Below are positions 1-6,111 of a DNA stretch of 7,185 nucleotides, piece after piece; the stretch's first letter is position 1, and every line of letters begins with the position of its first letter. The notes beneath the pieces are model-generated. The model ran no database searches. It saw nothing but the letters and a program-made list of their open reading frames with translations, and was not told the DNA's origin. Source of the DNA: Gammaproteobacteria bacterium (lineage in GTDB: Bacteria > Pseudomonadota > Gammaproteobacteria > Arenicellales > Poriferihabitantaceae). The translations under genes and the position numbers were made by a program. The stretch is from assembly GCA_009839585.1 (NCBI GenBank), contig VXPI01000201.1, positions 1-7,185 on the forward strand. Reading direction: 5' to 3'.

Positions 1-17
1 AGTACTTCCAGCCAGTT

Positions 18-611
18 ATGTCAAGAAGATATTTGTGTAGAATAGGCAGGGTGCGTCAGCTCAAAAGACCGGCTTTTGCCTACGTTCCAAATATGGCCGA
101 GGATGGTTTTGTGGCTGATTTAGATCGGGTCATGACGGTTGAGAAGGCTGTATTGGCAAGCTGGCCTCACATTCCCGGCTGCATGACCGATCAAGAATGT
201 CGTGCTTTCTCGCAGGCAATCGCCCGAAAGCGGTATAGGTTTGCTTTCCCGGACGATTTTGTTAGTGCCGCAAGTAATTTTCGGAGAAAAATATTTGGAA
301 AATACAAACGCAACACAGATGAAGGCAGGCATCTGAGAGTACTCCGAGAAATCCGGATTTCTGGAAAGCCATCGTGGAGTGACAGCAATGTGAAGTTGAA
401 GATTTGGTTCATCAAAAATCACGACCCGGAAGGAGTGGATCCAGACTGGGGCAGTCTTATTGAGGACTGGGTTGCGCTACTCGACGTGTCGGGCCGATTT
501 CGAATCGATACTGCCATCGCCTGCAGATTAGAAGACCTTACCGCTCGTGACTATGTCGAAAGCGATCCACTTGATCTTGATAGTCTATCCATTGATCGAA
601 TCTATGCATAA
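18..611 (+). CDS. Hypothetical protein, possibly incomplete at the 5' end
   Basis: I do not recognise a family for this 197-residue protein. It appears soluble: there is no signal peptide or hydrophobic helix. The N-terminal 25 residues are very basic. The middle (about 75-120) is rich in Arg/Lys and aromatics, and the C-terminus is acidic, with an ESDPLDLDSL stretch near 180-190. The frame stays open from ATG 18 back to the window edge, with no stop and no clear Shine-Dalgarno sequence, so the true start may lie outside the window. Another in-frame ATG at 93 (MAEDGF) also lacks a ribosome site. It is the longest ORF here and its composition looks protein-like, so it is probably a real accessory gene. 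No function can be assigned. Confidence 0.55.
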   Translation: MSRRYLCRIGRVRQLKRPAFAYVPNMAEDGFVADLDRVMTVEKAVLASWPHIPGCMTDQECRAFSQAIARKRYRFAFPDDFVSAASNFRRKIFGKYKRNTDEGRHLRVLREIRISGKPSWSDSNVKLKIWFIKNHDPEGVDPDWGSLIEDWVALLDVSGRFRIDTAIACRLEDLTARDYVESDPLDLDSLSIDRIYA

Positions 612-726
612 TCAATATACATCGCTAAAGGCAAAAAAGATTAAAGGGTTGGCAATAAGCCGTTACCGACCTCTCTTTGTCCGTTTACAGGATTCCCGAT
701 AAATCATCGGCTCCGATAATCGAATC

Positions 727-852
727 ATGAGTGCAACGATTCAGACAGAACGTCGTCCCCTGCCAATGAGGGTTCGGGCATTGTCCATTCTCCGTGATGA
801 GGGCTGTTACTATGTTGACAAGCCCCCATTGATTCAGGCTTCTGATAGGTAG
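727..852 (+). pseudogene. Remnant of an AAA-ATPase-like (PF09820-type) protein N-terminus
   Basis: A 41-codon frame contains RRPLP near residues 9-13 and CYYVDKPPLIQ near 27-37. This matches from memory the conserved start of the AAA-ATPase-like/PD-(D/E)XK family, where LP(I/V)G(I/V)..F..(I/L)R is followed by YYVDKT.LI and then a Walker A segment of the RPRRFGKSL type. Here the G of LPIG is replaced, T is changed to P, and a TAG stop at 850-852 ends the frame. At about 862-890 the bases CGATTT..AAAAG..TCTGACA resemble a frameshifted RFGKSLT codon run, which suggests the Walker A region also survives in damaged form. Full-length members run to several hundred residues, so this is a dead fragment. 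The rest of the 612-1010 gap holds no gene that I can see, only a short CCGAT/ATCGG hairpin at about 695-709. Confidence 0.5.
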
Positions 853-1010
853 AGGCAGTGACGATTTCAGAAAAGGGTCTGACAACTTTATGGAGATTAA
901 GAATAGCGAAGCCAGTTTACAGCATCTTGAATATCCCCGGCTTCATTAGGTCTGGCTTGCTTTTGATTCGAATCGGGCGGTAGGCAAGAAGGGATTGCTG
1001 GAATGAATTC

Positions 1011-1880
1011 ATGACAAAGATAACGGTCAAAGAAATCGAGATTGAGGGGTTAACCGGCCCCCTGGCCGGGCTTGAAGCGGGGTCGCCTGAGGGCAGTCCA
1101 CTGGTTTGTATCCATGGATGGCTGGATAATGCAGCATCGTTTCTGCCTTTGGCCAAGGCATTGCCGTCCTATCGCTGGATTTGCATCGATTTGCCCGGGC
1201 ATGGCAAATCGGCTTATCGTCCACCAGGCGCCATTTATCATTACGTCGATTATCTCGGGGACCTTTACCGAGTGCTTGAATCTCTGGAATACTCAAGCTG
1301 TACGCTGGTCGGTCATTCGCTTGGTGCGGGTATTGCGGCAGTCTATGCGGCAGCATTTCCCGACATGGTTGACCAGCTGGTGCTGATTGACGGGATCGGC
1401 CCTATATCACACGACTCCAGGGATAGTTTGAAACAGCTTCGGGAGTCCCTGGATTTTCTTGGAGAAAGAAGAAAGACAGGCCCACGGTTCTACCCTTCAT
1501 GGGGCCGGCTTGTCAAGCGCAGGCTTGATGCAGGCAATATTTCAAGGGAAGCTGTCGAAATCCTGCTTGAACGTGGTACGGTGCGCAAGGGAGAAGGAGC
1601 AACAGTACTGAGTGATGATCGTCTCAAGCAGCGTTCACCGCTTTACATGAGCCAACACAGAGTTGTGTCTCTATTAAGGGGGATTGAGGCACCGACGTTG
1701 CTGGTCATGGCAGAAAGCGGTCTGATACTCAAGCGTTCTTCGACCCATGAGAGGGCTGATGCCATCCGTGATTTGACTCGGAAAACCGTGCCGGGGGGCC
1801 ATCATGTGCATCTTGACGATCCTGATGTGGTGGCCTGTGAGATCAGGAAGTTTCTCGATGGTGGGGCAGAAAGAGCATGA
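1011..1880 (+). CDS. Alpha/beta hydrolase, SERHL/MhpC-like
   Basis: This 289-residue protein is a cytoplasmic alpha/beta-fold hydrolase, probably an esterase or related serine hydrolase; the substrate is unknown. The oxyanion-side motif IHGWLDNAASF lies at 34-44, with HG at 35-36. IDLPGHGKS follows at 59-67. The nucleophile elbow GHSLG at 101-105 makes Ser103 the nucleophile. The histidine is in PGGHHVHLDDP near 261-271, most likely His264. The acid is less clear: the site after strand 7 reads VMAESG (Glu235), while LIDG offers Asp127 after strand 6. The HGWLDNAASF wording and GGHH ending resemble serine hydrolase-like (SERHL) proteins. The start at ATG 1011 has only a weak GGAA (1000-1003) upstream. 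The stop overlaps the next gene in an ATGA, so the two are likely cotranscribed and translationally coupled. The length is normal for the fold and no lesion is seen. Confidence 0.88.
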   Translation: MTKITVKEIEIEGLTGPLAGLEAGSPEGSPLVCIHGWLDNAASFLPLAKALPSYRWICIDLPGHGKSAYRPPGAIYHYVDYLGDLYRVLESLEYSSCTLVGHSLGAGIAAVYAAAFPDMVDQLVLIDGIGPISHDSRDSLKQLRESLDFLGERRKTGPRFYPSWGRLVKRRLDAGNISREAVEILLERGTVRKGEGATVLSDDRLKQRSPLYMSQHRVVSLLRGIEAPTLLVMAESGLILKRSSTHERADAIRDLTRKTVPGGHHVHLDDPDVVACEIRKFLDGGAERA

Positions 1881-2353
1881 TCTGGAATGGCGGGTGTCAG
1901 TGCGGGAAGATACGGTTTCAGTTGTTAAGAGACCCTCTTGTTGTATATACCTGTCATTGCCACGACTGCCAGAAACAGTCTTCAGGCAGTTTTGGTATTT
2001 CCGTATGGATCAACACCAGGGATTTCAGGCTGGTCTCAGGGGTGCTTTCAATCTGGATTACGCAAGCGGACAGTGGCGTGATGAAGGAGTGTTCATTCTG
2101 TGCTGATTGTGGCAGCCGGATCCATCATGCTGGAATAGGCGGAACAGGAATACTGAGCGTCAAGGGGGGATCTCTGGATGAGATGAGCAAGTTGAGGCCG
2201 ATAGCACATATCTGGATGCAAAGCGCACAACCCTGGATGAGAAAATTGCTGGATGAGGAAATGCTGTTTGATACTCAACCGGATAACTTCAGCGAACTTA
2301 TTCGTGTTTACCGTGCACAGTCTGGAAATCAGTCTGACATTGGAGCGTATTGA
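1877..2353 (+). CDS. GFA/CENP-V family zinc-binding protein
   Basis: This 158-residue protein belongs to the glutathione-dependent formaldehyde-activating (GFA)/CENP-V-like family. Members bind two zinc ions through a conserved cysteine pattern. The ligands are visible: GGCQCG gives Cys7 and Cys9, TCHCHDCQ gives Cys26, Cys28 and Cys31, and CSFCADCGSRI gives Cys75 and Cys78, with an additional Cys72. CHCxxC followed by SSGSFG is the usual middle of the fold. Most bacterial paralogues are not proven formaldehyde-glutathione enzymes, so the family call is firm and the reaction is not. The ATG lies inside the stop of the alpha/beta hydrolase gene (ATGA at 1877-1880), which indicates one transcript and coupled translation. 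The pairing could mean action on a common small-molecule or thiol-ester substrate, but that is inference. No signal peptide is present. Confidence 0.88.
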   Translation: MIWNGGCQCGKIRFQLLRDPLVVYTCHCHDCQKQSSGSFGISVWINTRDFRLVSGVLSIWITQADSGVMKECSFCADCGSRIHHAGIGGTGILSVKGGSLDEMSKLRPIAHIWMQSAQPWMRKLLDEEMLFDTQPDNFSELIRVYRAQSGNQSDIGAY

Positions 2354-2484
2354 AAGTTATCAGAAGACCCATCCCAACATGCTTGTCGCTATCACCTCTT
2401 GCTTCATCTTTTCCCCAAAAAGCGGTCAGTGTTTTTGCTTGCAACACGGCCCGAAAGGGGATCCGAACAGATTTGGACTGACAG

Positions 2485-2493
2485 TGGTAGAAT
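2485..2493 (+). promoter_or_regulatory. Candidate extended -10 promoter for the DUF4399 gene
   Basis: TGGTAGAAT fits the extended -10 pattern TGnTAnAAT. No good -35 is present at 17 bp, but extended -10 promoters can do without one. Transcription would begin near 2500, about 22 nt before ATG 2522. This favours that ATG over the upstream in-frame ATG at 2492, which overlaps the -10 itself. Confidence 0.35.
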
Positions 2494-2521
2494 GAAATTC
2501 CTGAACAAGAGGAAAACCATC

Positions 2522-2968
2522 ATGAAAAATCTACTTTGTTCTTTCCTGCTTGCCCTGCCTTTGGGTGTAGTGCTGGCGCAGGGCATAGAGGGAAAGCCGT
2601 CCATGCCTGGTGCCAAAGTATATTTCGTCAATCTTGCTGACGGCGACACTGTGACGAGTCCATTCAAGGTGATTTTTGGGCTGTCCGGGATGGGAATTGC
2701 CCCAGCGGGCATCGACAAGGAGGGTACTGGCCACCACCATCTGCTTGTTGATCGCCCACCGGTAGGCGAAGGGGAAATGGGTGACGGTGAATTGAATCAA
2801 CCCATTCTGGCCGACGAAAACAATCGACATTTCGGGGCAGGGCAGACCGAGACCGTACTTGGATTGCCAAGCGGCACTCATACGCTTCAACTGGTCCTGG
2901 GTGATTACATCCATGTTCCACATACACCGCCCGTGATGTCCGAGGTCATCACGATCACGGTTGAATAG
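2522..2968 (+). CDS. Exported DUF4399 domain protein
   Basis: This is a 148-residue small secreted or periplasmic protein of the DUF4399 (PF14347) type; its function is unknown. The N-terminus MKNLLCSFLLALPLGVVLAQ is a clear signal peptide, with probable cleavage after VLA. The mature part contains VYFVNLADGDTVTSPF, GTGHHHLLVD near the middle (a three-histidine run typical of the family), FGAGQTE and a C-terminal beta-rich stretch ending SEVITITVE. The histidines could bind metal, but this is untested. ATG 2522 is chosen because AAGAGG (2507-2512) sits 9 nt upstream and because the signal peptide then begins normally. The in-frame ATG at 2492 would add MKFLNKRKTI and has no ribosome site. The gene appears to be monocistronic: about 170 bp separate it from the GFA gene and the next gene is convergent. 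Confidence 0.85.
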   Translation: MKNLLCSFLLALPLGVVLAQGIEGKPSMPGAKVYFVNLADGDTVTSPFKVIFGLSGMGIAPAGIDKEGTGHHHLLVDRPPVGEGEMGDGELNQPILADENNRHFGAGQTETVLGLPSGTHTLQLVLGDYIHVPHTPPVMSEVITITVE

Positions 2969-2982
2969 TCAAGGTAAAAGAT

Positions 2983-3021
2983 CCGGGGTAACCCGGCAGG
3001 GTGCTCACGATTGTCGCCCTG
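2983..3021 (+). other. Two adjacent hairpins after the DUF4399 stop codon
   Basis: CCGGG-GTAA-CCCGG (2983-2996) is followed directly by CAGGGTG...CGCCCTG (2997-3003 with 3015-3021, one G-U pair). They begin 15 nt after the stop. Neither has a following T-run, so they are not a classical Rho-independent terminator. They may stabilise the 3' end or pause polymerase. Confidence 0.3.
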
Positions 3022-3109
3022 TGGTCTGATCGGATTCGGCAGCTTGCAGGGCGGTATAGGTTCAATTATCCAGTTCGAATCATGTTTCTCGGGTCCCCCG
3101 CAGGTAACT

Positions 3110-3174
3110 GCAATCTGTACTGTTCCAGGTAGTTTTTTGACCCGACTTCAACATGGGTAGGCAATACAGATTGC
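3110..3174. repeat. 10-bp inverted repeat with structured interior
   Basis: GCAATCTGTA (3110-3119) and TACAGATTGC (3165-3174) are exact reverse complements 45 bp apart. Inside are ACCC (3140-3143) and GGGT (3155-3158), which can also pair. The right arm alone forms a competing hairpin, GGCAAT-ACAG-ATTGCC (3160-3175), and CCAGG (3125-3129) can pair with CCTGG (3174-3178). Two mutually exclusive folds are therefore possible. No function is evident. Confidence 0.4.
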
Positions 3175-3267
3175 CTGGTCAATTATCAATCTGTGAGCTC
3201 ATGGCAGGCGGAGTGATTGAATCAGGAAATAGTGGGCGTTTGACTGGCAAGATGATGGTGGGTCTAT

Positions 3268-3405
3268 CGCGCATCCGGCCATCACGATGCACCGAAGGCT
3301 CTCGCCATTAATGGCGAGAGCCTCGAACAATCCATAGAGGGTGCAGGCCATACAGATGCTGAATGCATTGGCTGTTTCCGAACGGTTGAAGATGACGGTC
3401 ATCAC
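3268..3405 (-). pseudogene. Fragment of an enoyl-CoA hydratase/isomerase (crotonase) gene
   Basis: On the minus strand about 46 codons read VIFNRSETANAFS, then LYGLFEALAINGESLRCIVMAG. This follows the usual crotonase N-terminal pattern: a strand ending in NRPE..NA(F/L)S, a helix, then (V/L)R.(V/I)V(L/M).G before the oxyanion loop. NRP has become NRS, and the expected GAGRAFCAG after VMAG is missing: the sequence turns to CAIDPPSSC and does not recover. The frame is closed upstream by two stop codons close before the fragment. Families of this type are about 260 residues, so only a small piece remains. The identification rests on recalled family patterns and is tentative. Confidence 0.4.
3296..3323. 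repeat. Perfect 28-bp palindrome
   Basis: The left half AGGCTCTCGCCATT is the exact reverse complement of the right half AATGGCGAGAGCCT. As RNA it would fold into a 12-bp stem with a TTAA tetraloop on either strand. No T-run follows on either side, so it is not a typical terminator. It lies inside the crotonase-like remnant, where it reads as the codons around LAING. Confidence 0.75.
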
Positions 3406-3517
3406 GGTATCTCATCAAGCCGATTGGTTTTCGCAGCTTACTGGCCTGTAGCGAGATCGGTATGTTAATAATTTCACTTTTTCGCAAAGCGTCCATTAAT
3501 TCAGCGGCAAGAGACAA

Positions 3518-4984
3518 TCAGTTTCTTTCAGATGTGATCCATTTGAGTACAGCATCCTGTACGCGGTTACCGTTGTGGAATGAGACGTTGCTTGATTGGA
3601 TTAGAACGGTGACCGAGTAAGTTTTACCGTCGCTCGCGACTATATACCCGGCCATACTCCGCACACCCTTGACTGAGCCGGTCTTGATTCGTGCACGTCC
3701 AGCCAATGGACTATTGACCAGGCGTTTTTTCATGGTTCCGTCCAGGGCCACTATGGGCAAGGATGACAGGAACTCTGGTCTGTAAAGACTCTGCCATGCC
3801 AGATCAAGCAGTTCAGCCATCCCATTAGATGTAATCCGTGTTGTTCGGGACAGCCCAGAACCATTATCTACGTAAAGGTCCGGTATCTCGATATTGTTTG
3901 ACAATAACCAGTTTACAAGTCTGTTTCTCGATCCCGACAGTGTCGCCTGGTCATCTTCATTTTCAGCATCCAGATTCAAGAACAGCATTCTAGTCATGGT
4001 GTTGTTGCTGTACTTGTTGATGGATGTAATAAGGTCCGAAAGCGGTACCGAGGAGTGTGAGGACAGCAATTGGGAGTTCTCCGGGAGAGACGCAACCCGG
4101 TAGGATCCGTCCAGCGTTCCACCACTTTGTATCCAGAGCCGTTTAAATAGTCGGTAAGTGTATTCGTTGTTCGGTAATAGAGACCGGGATATCGAATAAA
4201 TGCCGCAATTCGTCGAGTAGGATCCTTCAAACCGGACTTCAATGTTGTCCGAATCCTTATCAACCCGATAACTCCAACCACGGGTTTTAGAATGACACTT
4301 TCCGGATTTGGGCTTGAGCTGATTGATCAGCTTCATGCCTTCCAGGGGAGGTTCATTACGAATGGAAATATGCCCCGCCAGAGGCTGGATAACCAGGCGG
4401 CTTGCAGAGAAGTTAACCAGTGCCGCATCGGGACCCACGTTATACAGACGACTCGGCGCACCATCAAAAGCCGAGCGATCATGTTTCGGAATGTCATACA
4501 GCGTATTGTCGATAATCAGGTTCCCGGTGATACTGCGAATACCAAGGCCCCGGAGTGTCATCACATGACTCCAGAGTCTGTCTACGGTCAAGAATGGGTC
4601 ACCGCCACCCCTTAGGATCAGGTTGCCCACAAGCATGTCATCCCGAATCTTTCCATCAACGTAGTATCGGGTTTTCCATTGGTATTGAGGGCCAAGCAGT
4701 TCAAGTGCTGCCAGGGTGGTTACCAGTTTTATTACGGACGCCGGATTACGATACACATTGCTGTTGACACTCAGAATGGACTGGTTGCTGTCAATGTCCC
4801 GGATTTCGATACTGACATCGCTGACAGGAATGCCGTATCGTTTCAGAGTCTGGGAAATGGATGATGGCAGCGCATCTGCGAGTGCAGATACCGGCAACAG
4901 GGCAACCAGCAACCACACCGGGAAGTGCCGTCGGCCGGGGAAAGCCGTGACCGAATGAAGCAGTGATATAATAATCTTCTTCAT
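3518..4984 (-). CDS. dacB: D-alanyl-D-alanine carboxypeptidase/endopeptidase, PBP4 type
   Basis: This 488-residue periplasmic penicillin-binding protein of peptidase family S13 (class C low-molecular-weight PBP) trims and cleaves D-Ala cross-links of peptidoglycan. All three active-site motifs are visible: SVIK at 83-86 (nucleophile Ser83) in NPASVIKLVTTLAALELLG, SNN at 326-328 in INKYSNNTMTRML, and KTG at 434-436 in ARIKTGSVKGVRSMAGY. DNGSGLSR lies between the last two, as usual. An N-terminal MKKIIISLLHS, a hydrophobic core and SALADA indicate a signal peptide. The length fits the E. coli protein (477). ATG 4984 is chosen because it starts the signal peptide; it has no clear ribosome site. 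An in-frame TTG at 5011 would add nine residues and has an AGG about 8 nt upstream, so it remains possible. A TAGAAT at about 5028-5033 (minus strand) is a weak -10 candidate. The gene is divergent from the DUF1820 gene. Confidence 0.93.
   Translation of the reverse strand: MKKIIISLLHSVTAFPGRRHFPVWLLVALLPVSALADALPSSISQTLKRYGIPVSDVSIEIRDIDSNQSILSVNSNVYRNPASVIKLVTTLAALELLGPQYQWKTRYYVDGKIRDDMLVGNLILRGGGDPFLTVDRLWSHVMTLRGLGIRSITGNLIIDNTLYDIPKHDRSAFDGAPSRLYNVGPDAALVNFSASRLVIQPLAGHISIRNEPPLEGMKLINQLKPKSGKCHSKTRGWSYRVDKDSDNIEVRFEGSYSTNCGIYSISRSLLPNNEYTYRLFKRLWIQSGGTLDGSYRVASLPENSQLLSSHSSVPLSDLITSINKYSNNTMTRMLFLNLDAENEDDQATLSGSRNRLVNWLLSNNIEIPDLYVDNGSGLSRTTRITSNGMAELLDLAWQSLYRPEFLSSLPIVALDGTMKKRLVNSPLAGRARIKTGSVKGVRSMAGYIVASDGKTYSVTVLIQSSNVSFHNGNRVQDAVLKWITSERN
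4964..4972 (+). promoter_or_regulatory. Extended -10 promoter candidate for the DUF1820 gene
   Basis: TGATATAAT is an exact extended -10 (TGn plus TATAAT). No good -35 is seen at normal spacing. Transcription would start near 4979, about 22 nt before ATG 5001. The element lies within the signal-peptide codons of dacB on the opposite strand. Confidence 0.5.
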
Positions 4985-5000
4985 GTGAATGAATTTTGCA

Positions 5001-5339
5001 ATGCCTGCCAAAAAGACAACCTATCGGATTCTATTTCATCATCTCGGAAAGCTCTATGAACTTTATGCCCGTGATGTATCACAGAGTAACATGTACGCCT
5101 TTGTGGAAGTGGGCGAGATCATTTTTGGCGAGAAGTCCAAAGTAGTGGTCGACCCTTCCGAGGAACGCCTGAAACAGGAATTCGGTCAGGTTCATCGGAC
5201 CTACATTCCCCTGCATACAGTGGTTCGCATAGATGAAGTCGACAAGGAAGGGGTCAACAAGATCATTGATGATGTTGATGGGCAAGCCAATGTTACACTG
5301 TTTCCAATGCCTCCCCTGAAACCGGATCTGCCAAATTGA
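5001..5339 (+). CDS. DUF1820 family protein
   Basis: This is a 112-residue small cytoplasmic protein matching the DUF1820 (PF08850) family of proteobacteria; its role is unknown. Recognisable family wording includes YRILFHHLGKLYELYARDVSQS near the start, FVEVGEIIFGE, VVVDPSEERLKQEF, and RTYIPLHTVVRIDEVDKEGV near 75-95. It has no signal peptide or membrane segment. ATG 5001 (MPAKKTTYRI) is preferred because family members begin shortly before the YRI strand and because the promoter candidate then gives a normal leader. ATG 4989 would add MNFA; neither start has a good Shine-Dalgarno sequence. The start is only 16 bp from the dacB ATG on the other strand. The gene ends 74 bp before the YHS gene, so readthrough into that gene is possible. 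Confidence 0.87.
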   Translation: MPAKKTTYRILFHHLGKLYELYARDVSQSNMYAFVEVGEIIFGEKSKVVVDPSEERLKQEFGQVHRTYIPLHTVVRIDEVDKEGVNKIIDDVDGQANVTLFPMPPLKPDLPN

Positions 5340-5413
5340 TACAGAATGGTCGAAACAAGCCGAAAAAACCCCGACAGGATTAACATCACAGGCCAGAATA
5401 AACCGTAAGTTAT

Positions 5414-5869
5414 ATGCCCAAAAAACAAATTTCGATCTGGATTGCATTATGCATACTGGTCGTCACCGCACCAGCGATCGCTGACAAGCCCCCCGTATAT
5501 GTATCTAGCCAGAGTGGCTACGCGATCCGGGGATATGATCCGGTCGCCTATCATTTGGATAGAAAACCGGTTGGGGGGAAAGACGACTATACCGCCGAGT
5601 GGAATGGAGCAACCTGGCGGTTTTCATCAGAAGAAAATCGAGACAAGTTCAATCAGAATCCGGAGCGTTGGGCTCCCCGGTATGGTGGATATTGTGCCTG
5701 GGCAGTATCCAACAACTACACCGCCAGTACCGATCCGGATGCGTGGTCAATCGTGGATGATCGCCTGTACCTGAACTATAGCAAGAGTGTCCGGGCATCC
5801 TGGAGTCGGGACATTCCCGGCAATATCAGAAGCGGAGATGCCAACTGGCCATCAGTCCTTGCAAAATAA
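5414..5869 (+). CDS. Exported YHS-domain protein
   Basis: This 151-residue protein is predicted to be periplasmic and belongs to the YHS-domain family found in many proteobacteria. Residues 1-23 (MPKKQISIWIALCILVV..AIA) form a signal peptide with likely cleavage before DKPPV. The domain begins with GYAIRGYDPVAYHLDRKPV (35-53). It continues through EWNGATWRFSSEENRDKF (62-79) and PERWAPRYGGYCAWAVS (83-99), which carries the single mature-region cysteine Cys94, and ends with DDRLYLNYSKSVRASWSRDIP (115-135). The YHS domain is often linked with metal or haem handling, but the function of these stand-alone exported members is not established. The start at ATG 5414 is set by the signal peptide; only a weak TAAG precedes it. 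The stop codon is followed after one base by the first copy of the 77-bp repeat. Confidence 0.87.
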   Translation: MPKKQISIWIALCILVVTAPAIADKPPVYVSSQSGYAIRGYDPVAYHLDRKPVGGKDDYTAEWNGATWRFSSEENRDKFNQNPERWAPRYGGYCAWAVSNNYTASTDPDAWSIVDDRLYLNYSKSVRASWSRDIPGNIRSGDANWPSVLAK

Positions 5870-5870
5870 C

Positions 5871-5947
5871 CCTCAAAATCACGCACAAACCAGACACATC
5901 AAGGTGTTCTGTGGGTATTTCAATCCACACACGCTCGGCATCCAGAG
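5871..5947. repeat. 77-bp direct repeat, copy 1
   Basis: This stretch begins CCTCAAAATCACGCACAAAC and ends GGCATCCAGAG. It recurs 714 bp downstream with three substitutions (74/77 identical, no gaps), and identity stops sharply at both ends. It starts one base after the stop codon of the YHS gene. Three reading frames are open through it: two on the plus strand and one on the minus strand. No repeat of this kind is known to me. Confidence 0.93.
5903..5932 (+). promoter_or_regulatory. Hairpin covering a possible ribosome site and GTG start in repeat copy 1
   Basis: TGTGGGT (5910-5916) pairs with ATCCACA (5923-5929; one G-U pair) around a six-base loop. GTG (5904-5906) can pair with CAC (5930-5932) across a three-base bulge. 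AAGG (5901-5904) and GTG 5911, the candidate ribosome site and start, are at the base and within the stem, so folding could hide them. The same structure is preserved in copy 2 at 6617-6646. Confidence 0.4.
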
Positions 5948-6111
5948 GGATCGTCACGGTAAGAGACGCCACGCAGGCCAGGGCCGAGCTGCGAAGGCTG
6001 AAGAAAGCCCTTCCGCACCTGAATGCCAGGGCCGTCCTTGAAAGCGCTCAGGGCAGGTACGGGAATCCCGTGGAAAGACCTCTGGAGGAGGAATCAAGTC
6101 ATGAAGAATGA
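5911..6111 (+). CDS. Small hypothetical protein starting inside repeat copy 1
   Basis: This 66-residue unrecognised protein starts at GTG 5911, the only in-frame start, with AAGG 6 nt upstream. Its first twelve residues, MGISIHTRSASR, are encoded by the repeat. The unique part is highly charged: RDATQARAELRRLKKALP near 18-35 looks helical, and the C-terminus is acidic (PLEEESSHEE). It overlaps the next ORF by 11 bp, and its last codons contain that ORF's Shine-Dalgarno sequence, which suggests translational coupling. An acidic-tailed helical protein overlapping a basic partner is reminiscent of antitoxin-toxin pairs, but no family is recognised and this is only a guess. It could also be a truncated remnant for which the repeat happens to supply a start. 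Confidence 0.45.
   Translation: MGISIHTRSASRGIVTVRDATQARAELRRLKKALPHLNARAVLESAQGRYGNPVERPLEEESSHEE
6084..6090 (+). promoter_or_regulatory. Strong Shine-Dalgarno sequence for the gene at 6101
   Basis: GGAGGAG lies 10 nt before ATG 6101 and is the best ribosome-binding site in the window. It decides the start of the following gene against upstream in-frame alternatives such as ATG 6023. Confidence 0.7.

Larger units (their letters stand above)
2969..3517. other. Convergent intergenic region without an intact gene
   Basis: These 549 bp lie between the stop codons of the DUF4399 gene (plus) and dacB (minus). The region holds the tandem hairpins, a spaced inverted repeat, a perfect 28-bp palindrome and a probable crotonase remnant on the minus strand, each listed separately. 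Another minus-strand frame from 3517, starting MSLAAELMDALRKSEI, looks protein-like for about 25 residues but loses sense after that, and I cannot identify it. I see no RNA gene. The general picture is decayed former coding sequence. Confidence 0.6.

Noticed and set aside
815..820. TTGACA as a -35 box for the hydrolase gene
   Set aside because: It lies in the VDK codons of the AAA-ATPase-like relic, and no -10 occurs 16-18 bp downstream.
2399..2521. Longer start for the DUF4399 protein (189 residues)
   Set aside because: The extension would bury the signal peptide and overlap the promoter candidate; the ribosome site supports ATG 2522.
2983..3021. Rho-independent terminator after the DUF4399 gene
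   Set aside because: The two hairpins lack a following T-run, so I list them only as hairpins.
3059..3085. tRNA T-arm-like wording (GGTTCAATTATCC, GTTCGAATC)
   Set aside because: No acceptor stem, anticodon arm or CCA end can be built around it.
4292..4958. Several plus-strand ORFs opposite dacB
   Set aside because: They are antisense to a gene with all S13 motifs, overlap one another and resemble no family.
5911..5947. CRISPR-like motif: TTTCAATCCAC within the repeat matches the end of type I-C repeats
   Set aside because: Only 11 bases match, the palindromic core of such repeats is absent, and the two 77-bp copies are 714 bp apart with genes between them, not spacers. No cas genes are in view.
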